Shown: piece by piece, positions 52,018 through 59,559 of the stretch
Layout: the number at the start of each line of letters is the position of its first letter
Numbering within the stretch: position 1 is the first letter of the stretch
Origin: Streptomyces sp. TLI_171
GTDB lineage: Bacteria > Actinomycetota > Actinomycetes > Streptomycetales > Streptomycetaceae
Assembly (NCBI RefSeq): GCF_003610255.1
Contig: NZ_RAPS01000001.1
Span: 6,971,001-7,035,000, forward strand
Reading direction: 5' to 3'
DNA length: 64,000 nt
Translations under genes and position numbers: made by a program
The notes under the pieces: model-generated
The model's input: the letters and a program-made list of their open reading frames with translations, nothing else
The model's database searches: none
What the model was told of the DNA's origin: nothing

Positions 52018-52191
52018 CCGGCGCTCGGCGGCGAATGCTGAGACTTGAGCGAGAGTCTGAGATTGACGGGGCTGCCTCTGCCGCTTGGGCTACCCCGGCA
52101 CGTGGTGCCGGGGGAGGGATTCGAACCCCCACTGGTCCCCGATGTCAGCTTCAACTTCAGTGTCAGCTTGCGCTCTTCGCGCCACCCCCGG
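52018..52191 (-). ncRNA. Permuted tRNA-like unit 1
   Basis: Minus strand. In order: leader with GGCGCGAA (52183-52176), anticodon-stem 3' strand GGGG (52140-52137), T-arm GGGGG-TTCGAAT-CCCTC (52130-52114), 3' acceptor CCCCGGC (52113-52107), A then CCA (52106-52103), link CGT, 5' acceptor GCCGGGG (52099-52093; perfect 7-bp match), TA, D-arm GCC-CAAGCGGCAGA-GGC (52090-52074), anticodon-stem 5' strand CCCC (52071-52068), then GTCAATC. The trailer TTCGC-c-GCC (52035-52027) pairs with the leader. The joined molecule would be 74-75 nt with loop GTCAATC (anticodon CAA). The encoded CCA favours a tRNA origin. Confidence 0.68.
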
Positions 52192-52204
52192 TCTCACCCG
52201 GGGG
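52185..52204 (-). other. Hairpin between the 243-aa gene and tRNA-like unit 1
   Basis: CCCCCGG (52204-52198) and CCGGGGG (52191-52185) form a 7-bp stem with loop GTGAGA, 11 bases after the stop codon of the 243-aa gene. It may act as a processing signal or partial terminator between the coding and RNA parts of the transcript. Confidence 0.5.
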
Positions 52205-52215
52205 AGATCGTGGGG

Positions 52216-52947
52216 CTACCCGAACAGGTAGCCGAAGACGGCGTCGCCGACCCGCCGGTCGGTCACCTCCGCCGCGTTGGCCTCCTCGCGGGCGAACTGC
52301 ACGGCCTGCTGCAGCTTCTCCACCCGCTCCAGCAGTTCGTTGACCCGCCGCGCCGGGAGGGCACCGGAGAACTTCACCGTCGTCCAGTACCCGACCGCGA
52401 TGTCCTCGTAGTAGACCTCGACCTGCGCCGGGTGCTTCTCCGTCGCCTCCGCCTTCACGTGGTTGCGCGGCACCTTCTTGGTCCGGATCGTCCGCACCGC
52501 CTCGGTCTTCCACGCGTCCGTCGACGGGTCGAGCGACCAGGACTCCGCGGCGTCCAGCACCGGGAGCTTGCGGACGAACGTCCGAAGGTCCGTCAACTGC
52601 TTCTCCAGGAAGAGCAGGTACGTCACGGGCGCGTCCGCCACCAGCGTCCGCCCGTCCACCACCACGTCGGCCCGGGCCTCGGTGTTCGCCCAGTCCTTGG
52701 TGGCCGTCACGTCGAACAGCCTGGTCAGCGTCCCGGCGGTGGCACGCAGCACGTCCTCCGCCTTGACCTGCACACGGGTGGACTCGGGGGGCAACTGCTC
52801 GCCCTCCTCGTCCTTGGGCTGGTACGTCCGGGACAGGCCCGCCAGCAGCGCGGGCTTCTGCAGGTCCTGGTGGGACTGCGTCAGCTCCTGGAACGACTTC
52901 GACTTGACGCCTTTTTCCACGGCGATGATCTGGTTCAACTTGGCCAC
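52216..52947 (-). CDS. Uncharacterised 243-aa protein linked to tRNA-like RNAs
   Basis: GTG start at 52947. No signal peptide and no membrane helix; charged and mostly alpha/beta. The N-terminus reads AKLNQIIAVEKGVKSKSFQE, the middle VTYLLFLEKQLTDLRTFVRKL, and there is a Lys/Arg-rich segment TIRTKKVPRNHVKAEATEKHP near residues 152-172. A C-terminal helix that may be coiled coil follows (VNELLERVEKLQQAVQFAREEA). I recognise it as a conserved uncharacterised protein but can assign no function. The basic segment would suit RNA binding. The two tRNA-like units follow 25 bases after its stop on the same strand, so all three appear to form one transcript. Confidence 0.75.
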   Translation of the reverse strand: MAKLNQIIAVEKGVKSKSFQELTQSHQDLQKPALLAGLSRTYQPKDEEGEQLPPESTRVQVKAEDVLRATAGTLTRLFDVTATKDWANTEARADVVVDGRTLVADAPVTYLLFLEKQLTDLRTFVRKLPVLDAAESWSLDPSTDAWKTEAVRTIRTKKVPRNHVKAEATEKHPAQVEVYYEDIAVGYWTTVKFSGALPARRVNELLERVEKLQQAVQFAREEANAAEVTDRRVGDAVFGYLFG

Positions 52948-53225
52948 ACCCCGGACGCTAGCGGCACACCCGTTCGACCGTCACCGGGTTTTCCGGCCGG
53001 GCCGCACTCACCGTCGGCAGCCGTCCCGTCACGCTCCGGGCCCGCCCCCGAAGTGCCGGGAAAGTCTGCTGTTGATGTCACTCCGGACGGGTAATCTCAG
53101 GCTGAGATGCTCGATCACCATACTCCACACACCTGCTGCGCCCCGTCGCCCCCCAGGGCCACGGCCCCGCAGCCGCAGGCGTCGCCGTCTGCGTTCTCGT
53201 CCAGCCACACTCACGGGAAGAACAG
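52948..53225. other. Divergent promoter region between the 243-aa gene and helY
   Basis: 278 bases without a credible gene. GGTAATCTC near 53090 could be the -10 region for helY on the plus strand, and TCTCAGGCTGAGA (53095-53107) is a 6-1-6 inverted repeat next to it. No regulon motif is seen here. Confidence 0.4.
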
Positions 53226-56087
53226 GTGACGCCAGTGCCCGGCACTCCCATGCCCGAAGAAGAGCAGCTCAGCCCGGCCGAGCGGTACGCCGCCGCGCGC
53301 GAGCGCGCCAGGGTGCAGGCGACGGCCCTGTACGGCTTCCAGCAGTTGTACGACTTCCCGCTCGACGAGTTCCAGGTGAAGGCCTGCGAGACGCTGGAGA
53401 GCGGCAAGGGCGTCCTGGTCGCCGCGCCGACCGGGTCCGGCAAGACCATCGTCGGCGAGTTCGCCGTGCACCTCGCCCTGGCCGGCGGTCTGAAGTGCTT
53501 CTACACCACGCCCATCAAGGCGCTGTCGAACCAGAAGTACGGAGACCTGGTCAAGCGCTACGGCGCCGCCAAGGTCGGCCTGCTCACCGGCGACAACTCG
53601 GTGAACGGCGACGCGCCGGTGGTGGTGATGACCACCGAGGTGCTGCGCAACATGCTGTACGCCGGCTCCAGCGCCCTCGACGGCCTCGGCTACGTGGTGA
53701 TGGACGAGGTGCACTACCTCGCCGACCGGTTCCGCGGCGCGGTCTGGGAGGAGGTCATCATCCACCTTCCCGAGTCGGTGACCCTGGTGTCGCTGTCCGC
53801 GACCGTCTCCAACGCCGAGGAGTTCGGCGACTGGCTGGACACCGTGCGCGGCGGCACCGAGGTGATCGTCTCCGAGCACCGCCCCGTGCCGCTCTGGCAG
53901 CACGTGATGGCCGGCAACCGGATGTACGACCTGTTCGCCAGCCCCGACCGGGACGGCCGCCCCAAGGGCAGCCTGAAGAACCCCGCCAAGGCGGTCAACC
54001 CCGAACTGGTGCGCCTGGCCCGCTCCGAGGCCGACCGCGGCCGGGACCGGTTCGCCCGCGGCCGCGGCCGCTCGATGCCCGCCGGCCGCCCCGGCCGGAT
54101 CTGGACGCCCGGCCGGGTCGACGTGATCGACCGGCTGGACGCCGAGGGCCTGCTGCCCGCGATCACCTTCATCTTCAGCCGGGCCGGCTGCGAGGCCGCC
54201 GTCCAGCAGTGCCTCAACTCCGGCCTGCGGCTGAACCGGGAGGCCGACCGCCTGACGGTCCGCCAGTTCGTCGAGGAGCGCTGCCGCGACATCCCCGACG
54301 AGGACCTGCACGTCCTCGGCTACTACGAGTGGCTGGACGGCCTGGAGCGCGGCATCGCCGCCCACCACGCCGGCATGCTGCCGCGGTTCAAGGAGGTCGT
54401 CGAGGAACTGTTCGTCAAGGGGCTGGTCAAGGCGGTCTTCGCCACCGAGACGCTCGCCCTCGGCATCAACATGCCCGCCCGCTCGGTGGTCATGGAGAAG
54501 CTGGTCAAGTGGAACGGCGAGACCCACGCCGACATCACCCCCGGCGAGTACACCCAGCTCACCGGCCGGGCGGGCCGCCGCGGCATCGACGTCGAGGGCC
54601 ACGCCGTGGTGCTCTGGCAGCGCGGGCTCGACCCGGAGGCGCTGGCGGGCCTGGCCGGCACCCGCACCTACCCGCTGAAGTCCTCGTTCCGGCCCTCGTA
54701 CAACATGGCCGTCAACCTGGTCGGCCAGTTCGGGCGGCACCGCTCCCGCGAACTGCTGGAGACCTCCTTCGCGCAGTTCCAGGCCGACCGCTCGGTGGTC
54801 GGCATCTCCCGCCAGGTGCAGCGCAACGAGGAGGGCCTCGACGGCTACCGCGAGTCGATGACCTGTCACCTCGGCGACTTCGACGAGTACATGGGCCTGC
54901 GCCGGCAGCTCAAGGACCGCGAGAACGAACTCGCCCGCGAGGGCTCCACCCAGCGCCGCGCCGCCGCGATCGAGGCCATCGAGCAGCTCAAGCCGGGCGA
55001 CATCATCCACGTCCCCACCGGCAAGTTCGCCGGCCTCGCGCTGGTCCTCGACCCCGGCCTGCCGCCGGTCAGCCGCAACGGGCACGGGCGCGGCGGCCCC
55101 CGCCACCCCGACTTCCAGGACGGGCCGCGCCCGGTGGTGCTCACCGCCGAGCGCCAGGTCAAGCGCCTCGCGATGATCGACTTCCCGCACCCGGTCGCCG
55201 CCATGGACCGGATGCGCATCCCGAAGTCCTTCAACCCGCGCAGCCCGCAGTCCCGCCGCGACCTCGCCTCCGCCCTGCGGACCAAGGCCGGACACCTGGA
55301 GCCCGAGCGCTTCCGCAAGGGCCGCGCGGCCGCCGCCGACGACCCCGAGATCAGCCGGCTGCGCACCGCGCTGCGCCAGCACCCCTGCCACGGCTGCGAC
55401 GAGCGCGAGGACCACGCCCGGTGGGCCGAGCGCTACCACCGCCTGCACCGCGACACCGACCTGCTGCAGCGCAAGATGCGCTCCCGCACCCACACCATCG
55501 CCCGCACCTTCGACCGGGTCTGCGGCCTGCTCACCGACCTCGGCTACCTGCAGGGCGACACCGTCACCGCCGACGGCAAGCGCCTCGCCCGGCTGTACGG
55601 CGAACTCGACCTGCTCGCCTCCGAGTGCATCCGGGAAGGCGTCTGGGACGGCCTCGCCGCCGCCGAACTCGCCGCCTGCGCCTCGGCGCTGGTCTACGAG
55701 GCCCGGCAGTCCGACGACGCCGTCGCCCCGCGGGTCCCCGAGGGCGGGGCCAAGGAGGCGCTCGGCCGGATGATCCGGATCTGGGGCCACCTCGACGCCC
55801 TGGAGGAGCAGCACAAGATCTCCACCGCCGAGGGCGTCGGCCAGCGCGAACCCGACCTGGGCTTCGCCTGGATCGCCTACCGGTGGGCCCTCGGCCACGA
55901 CCTGGACTCGGTGCTCCGCGACGCCGACATGCCGGCCGGCGACTTCGTCCGCTGGACCAAGCAGCTGATCGACGTGCTCGGCCAGATCCAGGACGCCGCG
56001 GGCGAGAACCTCGAACTCCGCCGGACCGCCCGCAAGGCCGTCGACGGGATGCGGCGCGGCATCATCGCGTACTCCTCGGTCGGCTGA
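53226..56087 (+). CDS. helY: Ski2/Mtr4-like DEAD/DEAH-box helicase HelY
   Basis: 953 aa. Superfamily 2 helicase motifs in order: Q-region YDFPLDEFQVKACETL, Walker A APTGSGKT, VMTTEVLRNMLY, box II DEVH (VVMDEVHYLADR), motif III SLSATVSN, FATETLALGINMPA and motif VI YTQLTGRAGRRGID. The C-terminal DSHCT domain (about 780-950) is typical of Ski2/Mtr4/Dob10 enzymes that unwind RNA. In M. tuberculosis helY lies next to tatC; here about 44 kb intervenes. GTG start at 53226 with GGGAAGAA. Confidence 0.94.
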   Translation: MTPVPGTPMPEEEQLSPAERYAAARERARVQATALYGFQQLYDFPLDEFQVKACETLESGKGVLVAAPTGSGKTIVGEFAVHLALAGGLKCFYTTPIKALSNQKYGDLVKRYGAAKVGLLTGDNSVNGDAPVVVMTTEVLRNMLYAGSSALDGLGYVVMDEVHYLADRFRGAVWEEVIIHLPESVTLVSLSATVSNAEEFGDWLDTVRGGTEVIVSEHRPVPLWQHVMAGNRMYDLFASPDRDGRPKGSLKNPAKAVNPELVRLARSEADRGRDRFARGRGRSMPAGRPGRIWTPGRVDVIDRLDAEGLLPAITFIFSRAGCEAAVQQCLNSGLRLNREADRLTVRQFVEERCRDIPDEDLHVLGYYEWLDGLERGIAAHHAGMLPRFKEVVEELFVKGLVKAVFATETLALGINMPARSVVMEKLVKWNGETHADITPGEYTQLTGRAGRRGIDVEGHAVVLWQRGLDPEALAGLAGTRTYPLKSSFRPSYNMAVNLVGQFGRHRSRELLETSFAQFQADRSVVGISRQVQRNEEGLDGYRESMTCHLGDFDEYMGLRRQLKDRENELAREGSTQRRAAAIEAIEQLKPGDIIHVPTGKFAGLALVLDPGLPPVSRNGHGRGGPRHPDFQDGPRPVVLTAERQVKRLAMIDFPHPVAAMDRMRIPKSFNPRSPQSRRDLASALRTKAGHLEPERFRKGRAAAADDPEISRLRTALRQHPCHGCDEREDHARWAERYHRLHRDTDLLQRKMRSRTHTIARTFDRVCGLLTDLGYLQGDTVTADGKRLARLYGELDLLASECIREGVWDGLAAAELAACASALVYEARQSDDAVAPRVPEGGAKEALGRMIRIWGHLDALEEQHKISTAEGVGQREPDLGFAWIAYRWALGHDLDSVLRDADMPAGDFVRWTKQLIDVLGQIQDAAGENLELRRTARKAVDGMRRGIIAYSSVG

Positions 56088-56118
56088 CCGCCCGCCCCGC
56101 AGCCGTCCGGACGCTGGG

Positions 56119-56158
56119 CGCCGGGCCCCGCCGCCCCCTCGGGCGGCGGGGCCCGGCG
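56119..56158 (+). terminator. Strong hairpin terminator after helY
   Basis: A perfect 18-bp inverted repeat (CGCCGGGCCCCGCCGCCC at 56119-56136, GGGCGGCGGGGCCCGGCG at 56141-56158) with a CCTC loop, 31 bases after the helY stop. Confidence 0.85.
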
Positions 56159-56234
56159 TCCGTTCGAGTGGCCGGGGCAGGTGTGCACGGCGCAGCCTGG
56201 ACGAGGGGGCCGACGCGCTGCGAGGAGTGGGCCC

Positions 56235-57797
56235 ATGGCCGCGGAAACCATCGACGTACTCGTGGTCGGCGCCGGGCCGGTCGGCCTGACCGCCGCCGCC
56301 GAACTGCGCCGGCACGGCGTGCACTGCCGGATCGTCGACCTGCTCACCCGGCGCCAGCCCTACGCCAAGGCCGTCGGCATCCAGCCCCGCACCATGGAGG
56401 TGTGGGAGGCGATGGGCCTGATCGGTCCGGTCCTGGACGAGGCGCTCCCGCTGCACGGCCAGCTCGGCTTCACCGCCGGCACCCCCGGCCCGCGCACCGT
56501 CCTCGACCTGCCCGCCGACATCCCCTACCGGTTCGCCGCCCTGCCGCAGTACACCACCGAACGGCTGCTCACCGAGCACCTGGCCGCCCTCGGCACCCGC
56601 ATCGAGCGCGGCGTCGAGGTGACGGACCTTCAGCAGGATTCCGAGCACGTCGAGGTGACGCTCTCCGACGGCCGCACCCTGGCCGCGCGGTACGTGATCG
56701 GCTGCGACGGCGCGCACAGCAGGGTCCGCAAGGGCGCCGGGATCGCTTTCGAGGGCGACGCCTTCCCCGAGCAGTACATGCTCGGCGACGTCGAACTCGA
56801 CTGGGACCTGCCCGCCGGGTACGCCGTCCGCGCCACCGGCCACGACCCCGGCGACGCGCTGGTGGCCGTCCCGCTGCCCGGGCGCCGCCGGTACCGGATC
56901 TCCTCCCGGGTGGCGCCCGAACTCGCCACCGCCGGCGGTCTCGCCCACGGTCTGCAGGGCGGCGAGGGCCCGGGCCTGCACCATCTGCAGACCGTCCTCG
57001 ACCGGCTCTCCCCGCAACCCGTCACCGCGAGCGCGCTGCGCTGGTCCTCGACCTTCCGGATCAGCCACCGGCTCGCCGACCGCTACCGGGCCGGGCGTCT
57101 GTTCCTGGCCGGCGACGCCGCGCACATCCACCCGCCGACCGGCGCGCAGGGCATGAACACCGGCATCCAGGACGCCCACAACCTGGCCTGGAAACTCGCC
57201 CTCGCGGTGCACGGCCTGGCCGCCGACGGGCTCCTCGACAGCTACCACGCCGAACGCCACCCCGTCGGCGAAGAGGTGGTCGGACGCACCGTCAGACACG
57301 CCCGCGAGGGCCTCCCCGACCTCACCGCCAACCTGCTGCGCGAAGCCCAACTGCTGATCTCCTACCGCGACAGCCCGCTCACCGACCCCTCCGGCTCCGG
57401 CGACCGCGCCCCCGACTGCAGCGGACTGCGCCGCCCCCTCGCCGGCTACCCGGCCCGGCTCTTCGACCTGCTCCGCAGCCCCCGCCACACCCTGCTGCTG
57501 CACGCCGGCCCCACCACTTCGGCGGCCACCCTGCGCGCCGCCGCCGCCGCGGCCCGCGCCGCCGCCCACGACCTGCTGGACGTCCACGTGCTGCTCGCCC
57601 CCGACGCCACGGCCCGCCCGGAGGACCTCCAACTCCCTTACCTGCACGACCCGCTGGCCACCTTCCAGCACACCTACGCGCCCCACGACGGGGAATCCGT
57701 GCTGATCCGCCCCGACGGTCACCTCACCGCCCGGCTCCCCGCCGCCGACCCCGCCCCGATCGCCTCCGCGCTGCGCCGGACCTTCGCCGCACCGTAG
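56235..57797 (+). CDS. FAD-dependent aromatic hydroxylase (PheA/TfdB class)
   Basis: 520 aa from ATG 56235 (GAGGAG upstream). FAD fold VLVVGAGPVGLTAAAELRRHG, the DG motif YVIGCDGAHSRVRKG, and LFLAGDAAHIHPPTGAQGMNTGIQDAHNLAWKLAL mark a class A flavin monooxygenase; the C-terminus holds the thioredoxin-like domain of the family. It hydroxylates phenolic or polyketide-type aromatic substrates using NAD(P)H and O2. No biosynthetic cluster surrounds it; the neighbouring DUF1772 (anthrone-oxygenase-like) gene may be a partner. Confidence 0.9.
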   Translation: MAAETIDVLVVGAGPVGLTAAAELRRHGVHCRIVDLLTRRQPYAKAVGIQPRTMEVWEAMGLIGPVLDEALPLHGQLGFTAGTPGPRTVLDLPADIPYRFAALPQYTTERLLTEHLAALGTRIERGVEVTDLQQDSEHVEVTLSDGRTLAARYVIGCDGAHSRVRKGAGIAFEGDAFPEQYMLGDVELDWDLPAGYAVRATGHDPGDALVAVPLPGRRRYRISSRVAPELATAGGLAHGLQGGEGPGLHHLQTVLDRLSPQPVTASALRWSSTFRISHRLADRYRAGRLFLAGDAAHIHPPTGAQGMNTGIQDAHNLAWKLALAVHGLAADGLLDSYHAERHPVGEEVVGRTVRHAREGLPDLTANLLREAQLLISYRDSPLTDPSGSGDRAPDCSGLRRPLAGYPARLFDLLRSPRHTLLLHAGPTTSAATLRAAAAAARAAAHDLLDVHVLLAPDATARPEDLQLPYLHDPLATFQHTYAPHDGESVLIRPDGHLTARLPAADPAPIASALRRTFAAP

Positions 57798-57821
57798 CGG
57801 CGGTCCCGGCGACGGCGGCGG

Positions 57822-58268
57822 TCAGACCAGGGCGGTGACCAGCAGGGCGAAGGCGGCGACGATGACGGCGACGCGGCCGTAGTGCAGGCGGTCCCAGCGC
57901 TCGTGCTGCTCCCGCCAGTCGGCGGGCCGGTCCTCCGCGGTCCAGGTCTTGCCCCGGTTGTTGATCGGGACCAGCAGCAGGACCGACATCAGCACGCTGA
58001 GCAGCAGCAGGGCGCCGCCGGTGACGACGAGCCCGGCACCGGGCCGGTGCCACCCCGTGGCGGCCCAGACCACGACCAGGGCGAGCGAGCCGATGTACCA
58101 GAACGGCATCAGGGCCCCGAGCATCCGGCCCCCGTGGGCGCGGCCGAGCACCAGGGCGTCGTCCGGGAGGGCGTTGAGGATCCGGTTGACGACGAATGCG
58201 ACGCAGAACTCCACCCCCACCAGCAGGCCGACGGCCACCGTGGTGAAGACCTGAAGTGCGTGGAACAT
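57822..58268 (-). CDS. DUF1772/anthrone oxygenase-like membrane protein
   Basis: 148 aa from ATG 58268 (GGAGGGG upstream). Four membrane helices and family features: GLLVGVEFCVAFVVN, MPFWYIGSLALVVV, PINNRGKTW, and WDRLHYGRVAVIVAAFALL. Members with known function are cofactor-free anthrone oxygenases, but most are uncharacterised. It is convergent with the FAD hydroxylase gene, and a palindrome lies upstream of it. Confidence 0.82.
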   Translation of the reverse strand: MFHALQVFTTVAVGLLVGVEFCVAFVVNRILNALPDDALVLGRAHGGRMLGALMPFWYIGSLALVVVWAATGWHRPGAGLVVTGGALLLLSVLMSVLLLVPINNRGKTWTAEDRPADWREQHERWDRLHYGRVAVIVAAFALLVTALV

Positions 58269-58335
58269 GACGACCCCTCCGAGATCCAGCGCTGAAAGCT
58301 GACGTGCCAAAGGTAGTTCTATCGATGCTCAATTG

Positions 58336-58350
58336 TCTAGCGCCGCTAGA
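58336..58350. promoter_or_regulatory. 15-bp inverted repeat upstream of the DUF1772 gene
   Basis: TCTAGCG-C-CGCTAGA, a perfect 7-1-7 dyad, 68 bases before the DUF1772 start and 17 bases beyond the lacI-type gene end. Probably the operator of an unlinked TetR- or MarR-like repressor controlling the DUF1772 gene. Confidence 0.5.
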
Positions 58351-58366
58351 ATCCTGATCGACCGCC

Positions 58367-59404
58367 TCACCGCCGCGAGCGTGCGGCGGCGGGTGGGACC
58401 GGGCCGGTGGAGTTGCGGGTGATGAGCTCGGTGGCGAGTTCGACGTGGAGGGCTTCGACGGTGGTGCCCTCGATCAGCCGGAGCAGCAGGCTGACGGCGA
58501 GGCCGCCGAGCTCCTCGAGGGGCTGGCGGACGGTGGTCAGGGTGGGGATCGAGGTGCGGCTCAGGTAGTCGTCGTCGAAGCCGGCGATGGAGACGTCCTC
58601 GGGGACGCGCAGGCCCCGTTCGTGGGCGGCGCGGAGCGCGCCGACGGCGGCCTTGTCGTTGAAGGCGACCAGCGCGGTCGGCCGGTCGGGGAGGTCGAGG
58701 AGGCGTCCGGCGGCGCTGTAGCCCCAGTCGCTGGTGGGTTCGATGCTGGCGACGAGTTCGGGCGGGATGAGGACGCCGACCTCGGCGAGCGCGGAGGTGT
58801 GGCCGGCGAAGCGGGAGGTGCTGGCGAGCCAGTCGCCGGGGCCGTTGATGATGCCGATCCGCCGGTGACCGAGGGCGGCCAGGTGGGCGGTGAGGTTGCG
58901 GGCGCCGGTGAAGTGCGAGGCGGAGACGGCGGCGATGTCGCGGGGTACGGGGGTGCGCGGGTCGATGACGACGAACGGGAAGTCCTGCCGCCGCAGCCGC
59001 TCCAGCTCCTCGCCCTCCTCGACCGGGAGGATCAGCAGCGCGCCGGCCAGGTCGCGCCGCCTGGGCAGTTCGGCGAGGGCCCCGTTGTGCCGGGTGGAGC
59101 CGCCGGCGCTGAGGATCAGCTCCCGCCCGTGCCGTTCGAGGGTCTCGGCGACGGCGGTGACGATGGTGCCGAAGTAGTCGGTCAGCAGGTACGGACAGCG
59201 CACGAAGACCGCGCCGGGCCGGGCGGTCCGCTTCGCCGCGGGTTCGGGCGTGCCGAGCCGGTCCATCGCGTCGCGGACGGCGGCCCGGGTCTCGTCGGCG
59301 ACCACGGCCTGACCGGTGAGGACCCGGGAGACCGTGGCGGGCGAGACGCCGGCGGCGGCGGCGATCTCCCGGACGGTGACCCGCGAGGATTTCGGTCTAC
59401 CCAT
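58367..59404 (-). CDS. LacI-family transcriptional regulator
   Basis: 345 aa. N-terminal LacI HTH (VTVREIAAAAGVSPATVSRVLTGQAVV, about residues 9-35) and a periplasmic-binding-protein-like sugar-sensing domain (AGARNLTAHLAALGHRRIGIINGP, ALVAFNDKAAVGALRAAHERGL, ISIPTLTTVRQP-type end). It is divergent from two GH30 genes, with GTTTCATGAAAC-type operators between, so it should repress them until a sugar inducer appears. Confidence 0.92.
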   Translation of the reverse strand: MGRPKSSRVTVREIAAAAGVSPATVSRVLTGQAVVADETRAAVRDAMDRLGTPEPAAKRTARPGAVFVRCPYLLTDYFGTIVTAVAETLERHGRELILSAGGSTRHNGALAELPRRRDLAGALLILPVEEGEELERLRRQDFPFVVIDPRTPVPRDIAAVSASHFTGARNLTAHLAALGHRRIGIINGPGDWLASTSRFAGHTSALAEVGVLIPPELVASIEPTSDWGYSAAGRLLDLPDRPTALVAFNDKAAVGALRAAHERGLRVPEDVSIAGFDDDYLSRTSIPTLTTVRQPLEELGGLAVSLLLRLIEGTTVEALHVELATELITRNSTGPVPPAAARSRR

Positions 59405-59419
59405 TTGTTTCAGCCTTTT

Positions 59420-59431
59420 GTTTCATGAAAC
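59420..59431. promoter_or_regulatory. LacI-type operator 1
   Basis: GTTTCATGAAAC, a perfect 12-bp palindrome 16 bases upstream of the lacI-type start, well placed for autorepression. A partial copy, TTTGTTTCAG, lies at 59404-59413. Confidence 0.65.
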
Positions 59432-59536
59432 TGAGCCTACATCACTTACCTGGCAAGGGCTGCAGGAATCTTGACAGGGAGAAGCGGGGTGCCGTTTCCT
59501 GAACGCGAGGCGAGGAATTCAGAAATGTTTCATTAT

Positions 59537-59548
59537 GTTTCATGAAGG
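59537..59548. promoter_or_regulatory. LacI-type operator 2
   Basis: GTTTCATGAAGG, 10 of 12 identical to operator 1, with an extra half-site GTTTCAT at 59527-59533. It lies 11 bases before the first GH30 start. Confidence 0.6.
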
Positions 59549-59559
59549 GTGAGAGAGCG

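Noticed and set aside
51899..52132. A short minus-strand open frame over the tRNA-like units
   Set aside because: Its translation only mirrors T-arm and D-arm sequence (the common false-protein signature of tRNA genes), so the RNA reading is preferred.
51903..52191. Ordinary (non-permuted), selenocysteine or intron-containing tRNA genes
   Set aside because: Reading 5' half then 3' half in gene order, the acceptor strands do not pair (GCCGGGG against CTGCGCC), and the distance is too long for a tRNA and too short for a group I intron. Only the permuted pairing gives complete stems.
53095..53107. TCTCAGGCTGAGA as a seventh regulon site
   Set aside because: It shares neither TCAC nor the central AT of the motif; it is an unrelated small dyad near helY.
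9429..53225. Integrative element or phage origin of the whole block
   Set aside because: No integrase, transposase, direct-repeat attachment sites or phage structural genes were seen, and codon use matches the flanks.
53211..57722. A very long open frame on the minus strand opposite helY and the FAD hydroxylase
   Set aside because: It is an antisense artefact of high GC; the plus strand encodes two clear, motif-complete enzymes over the same bases.
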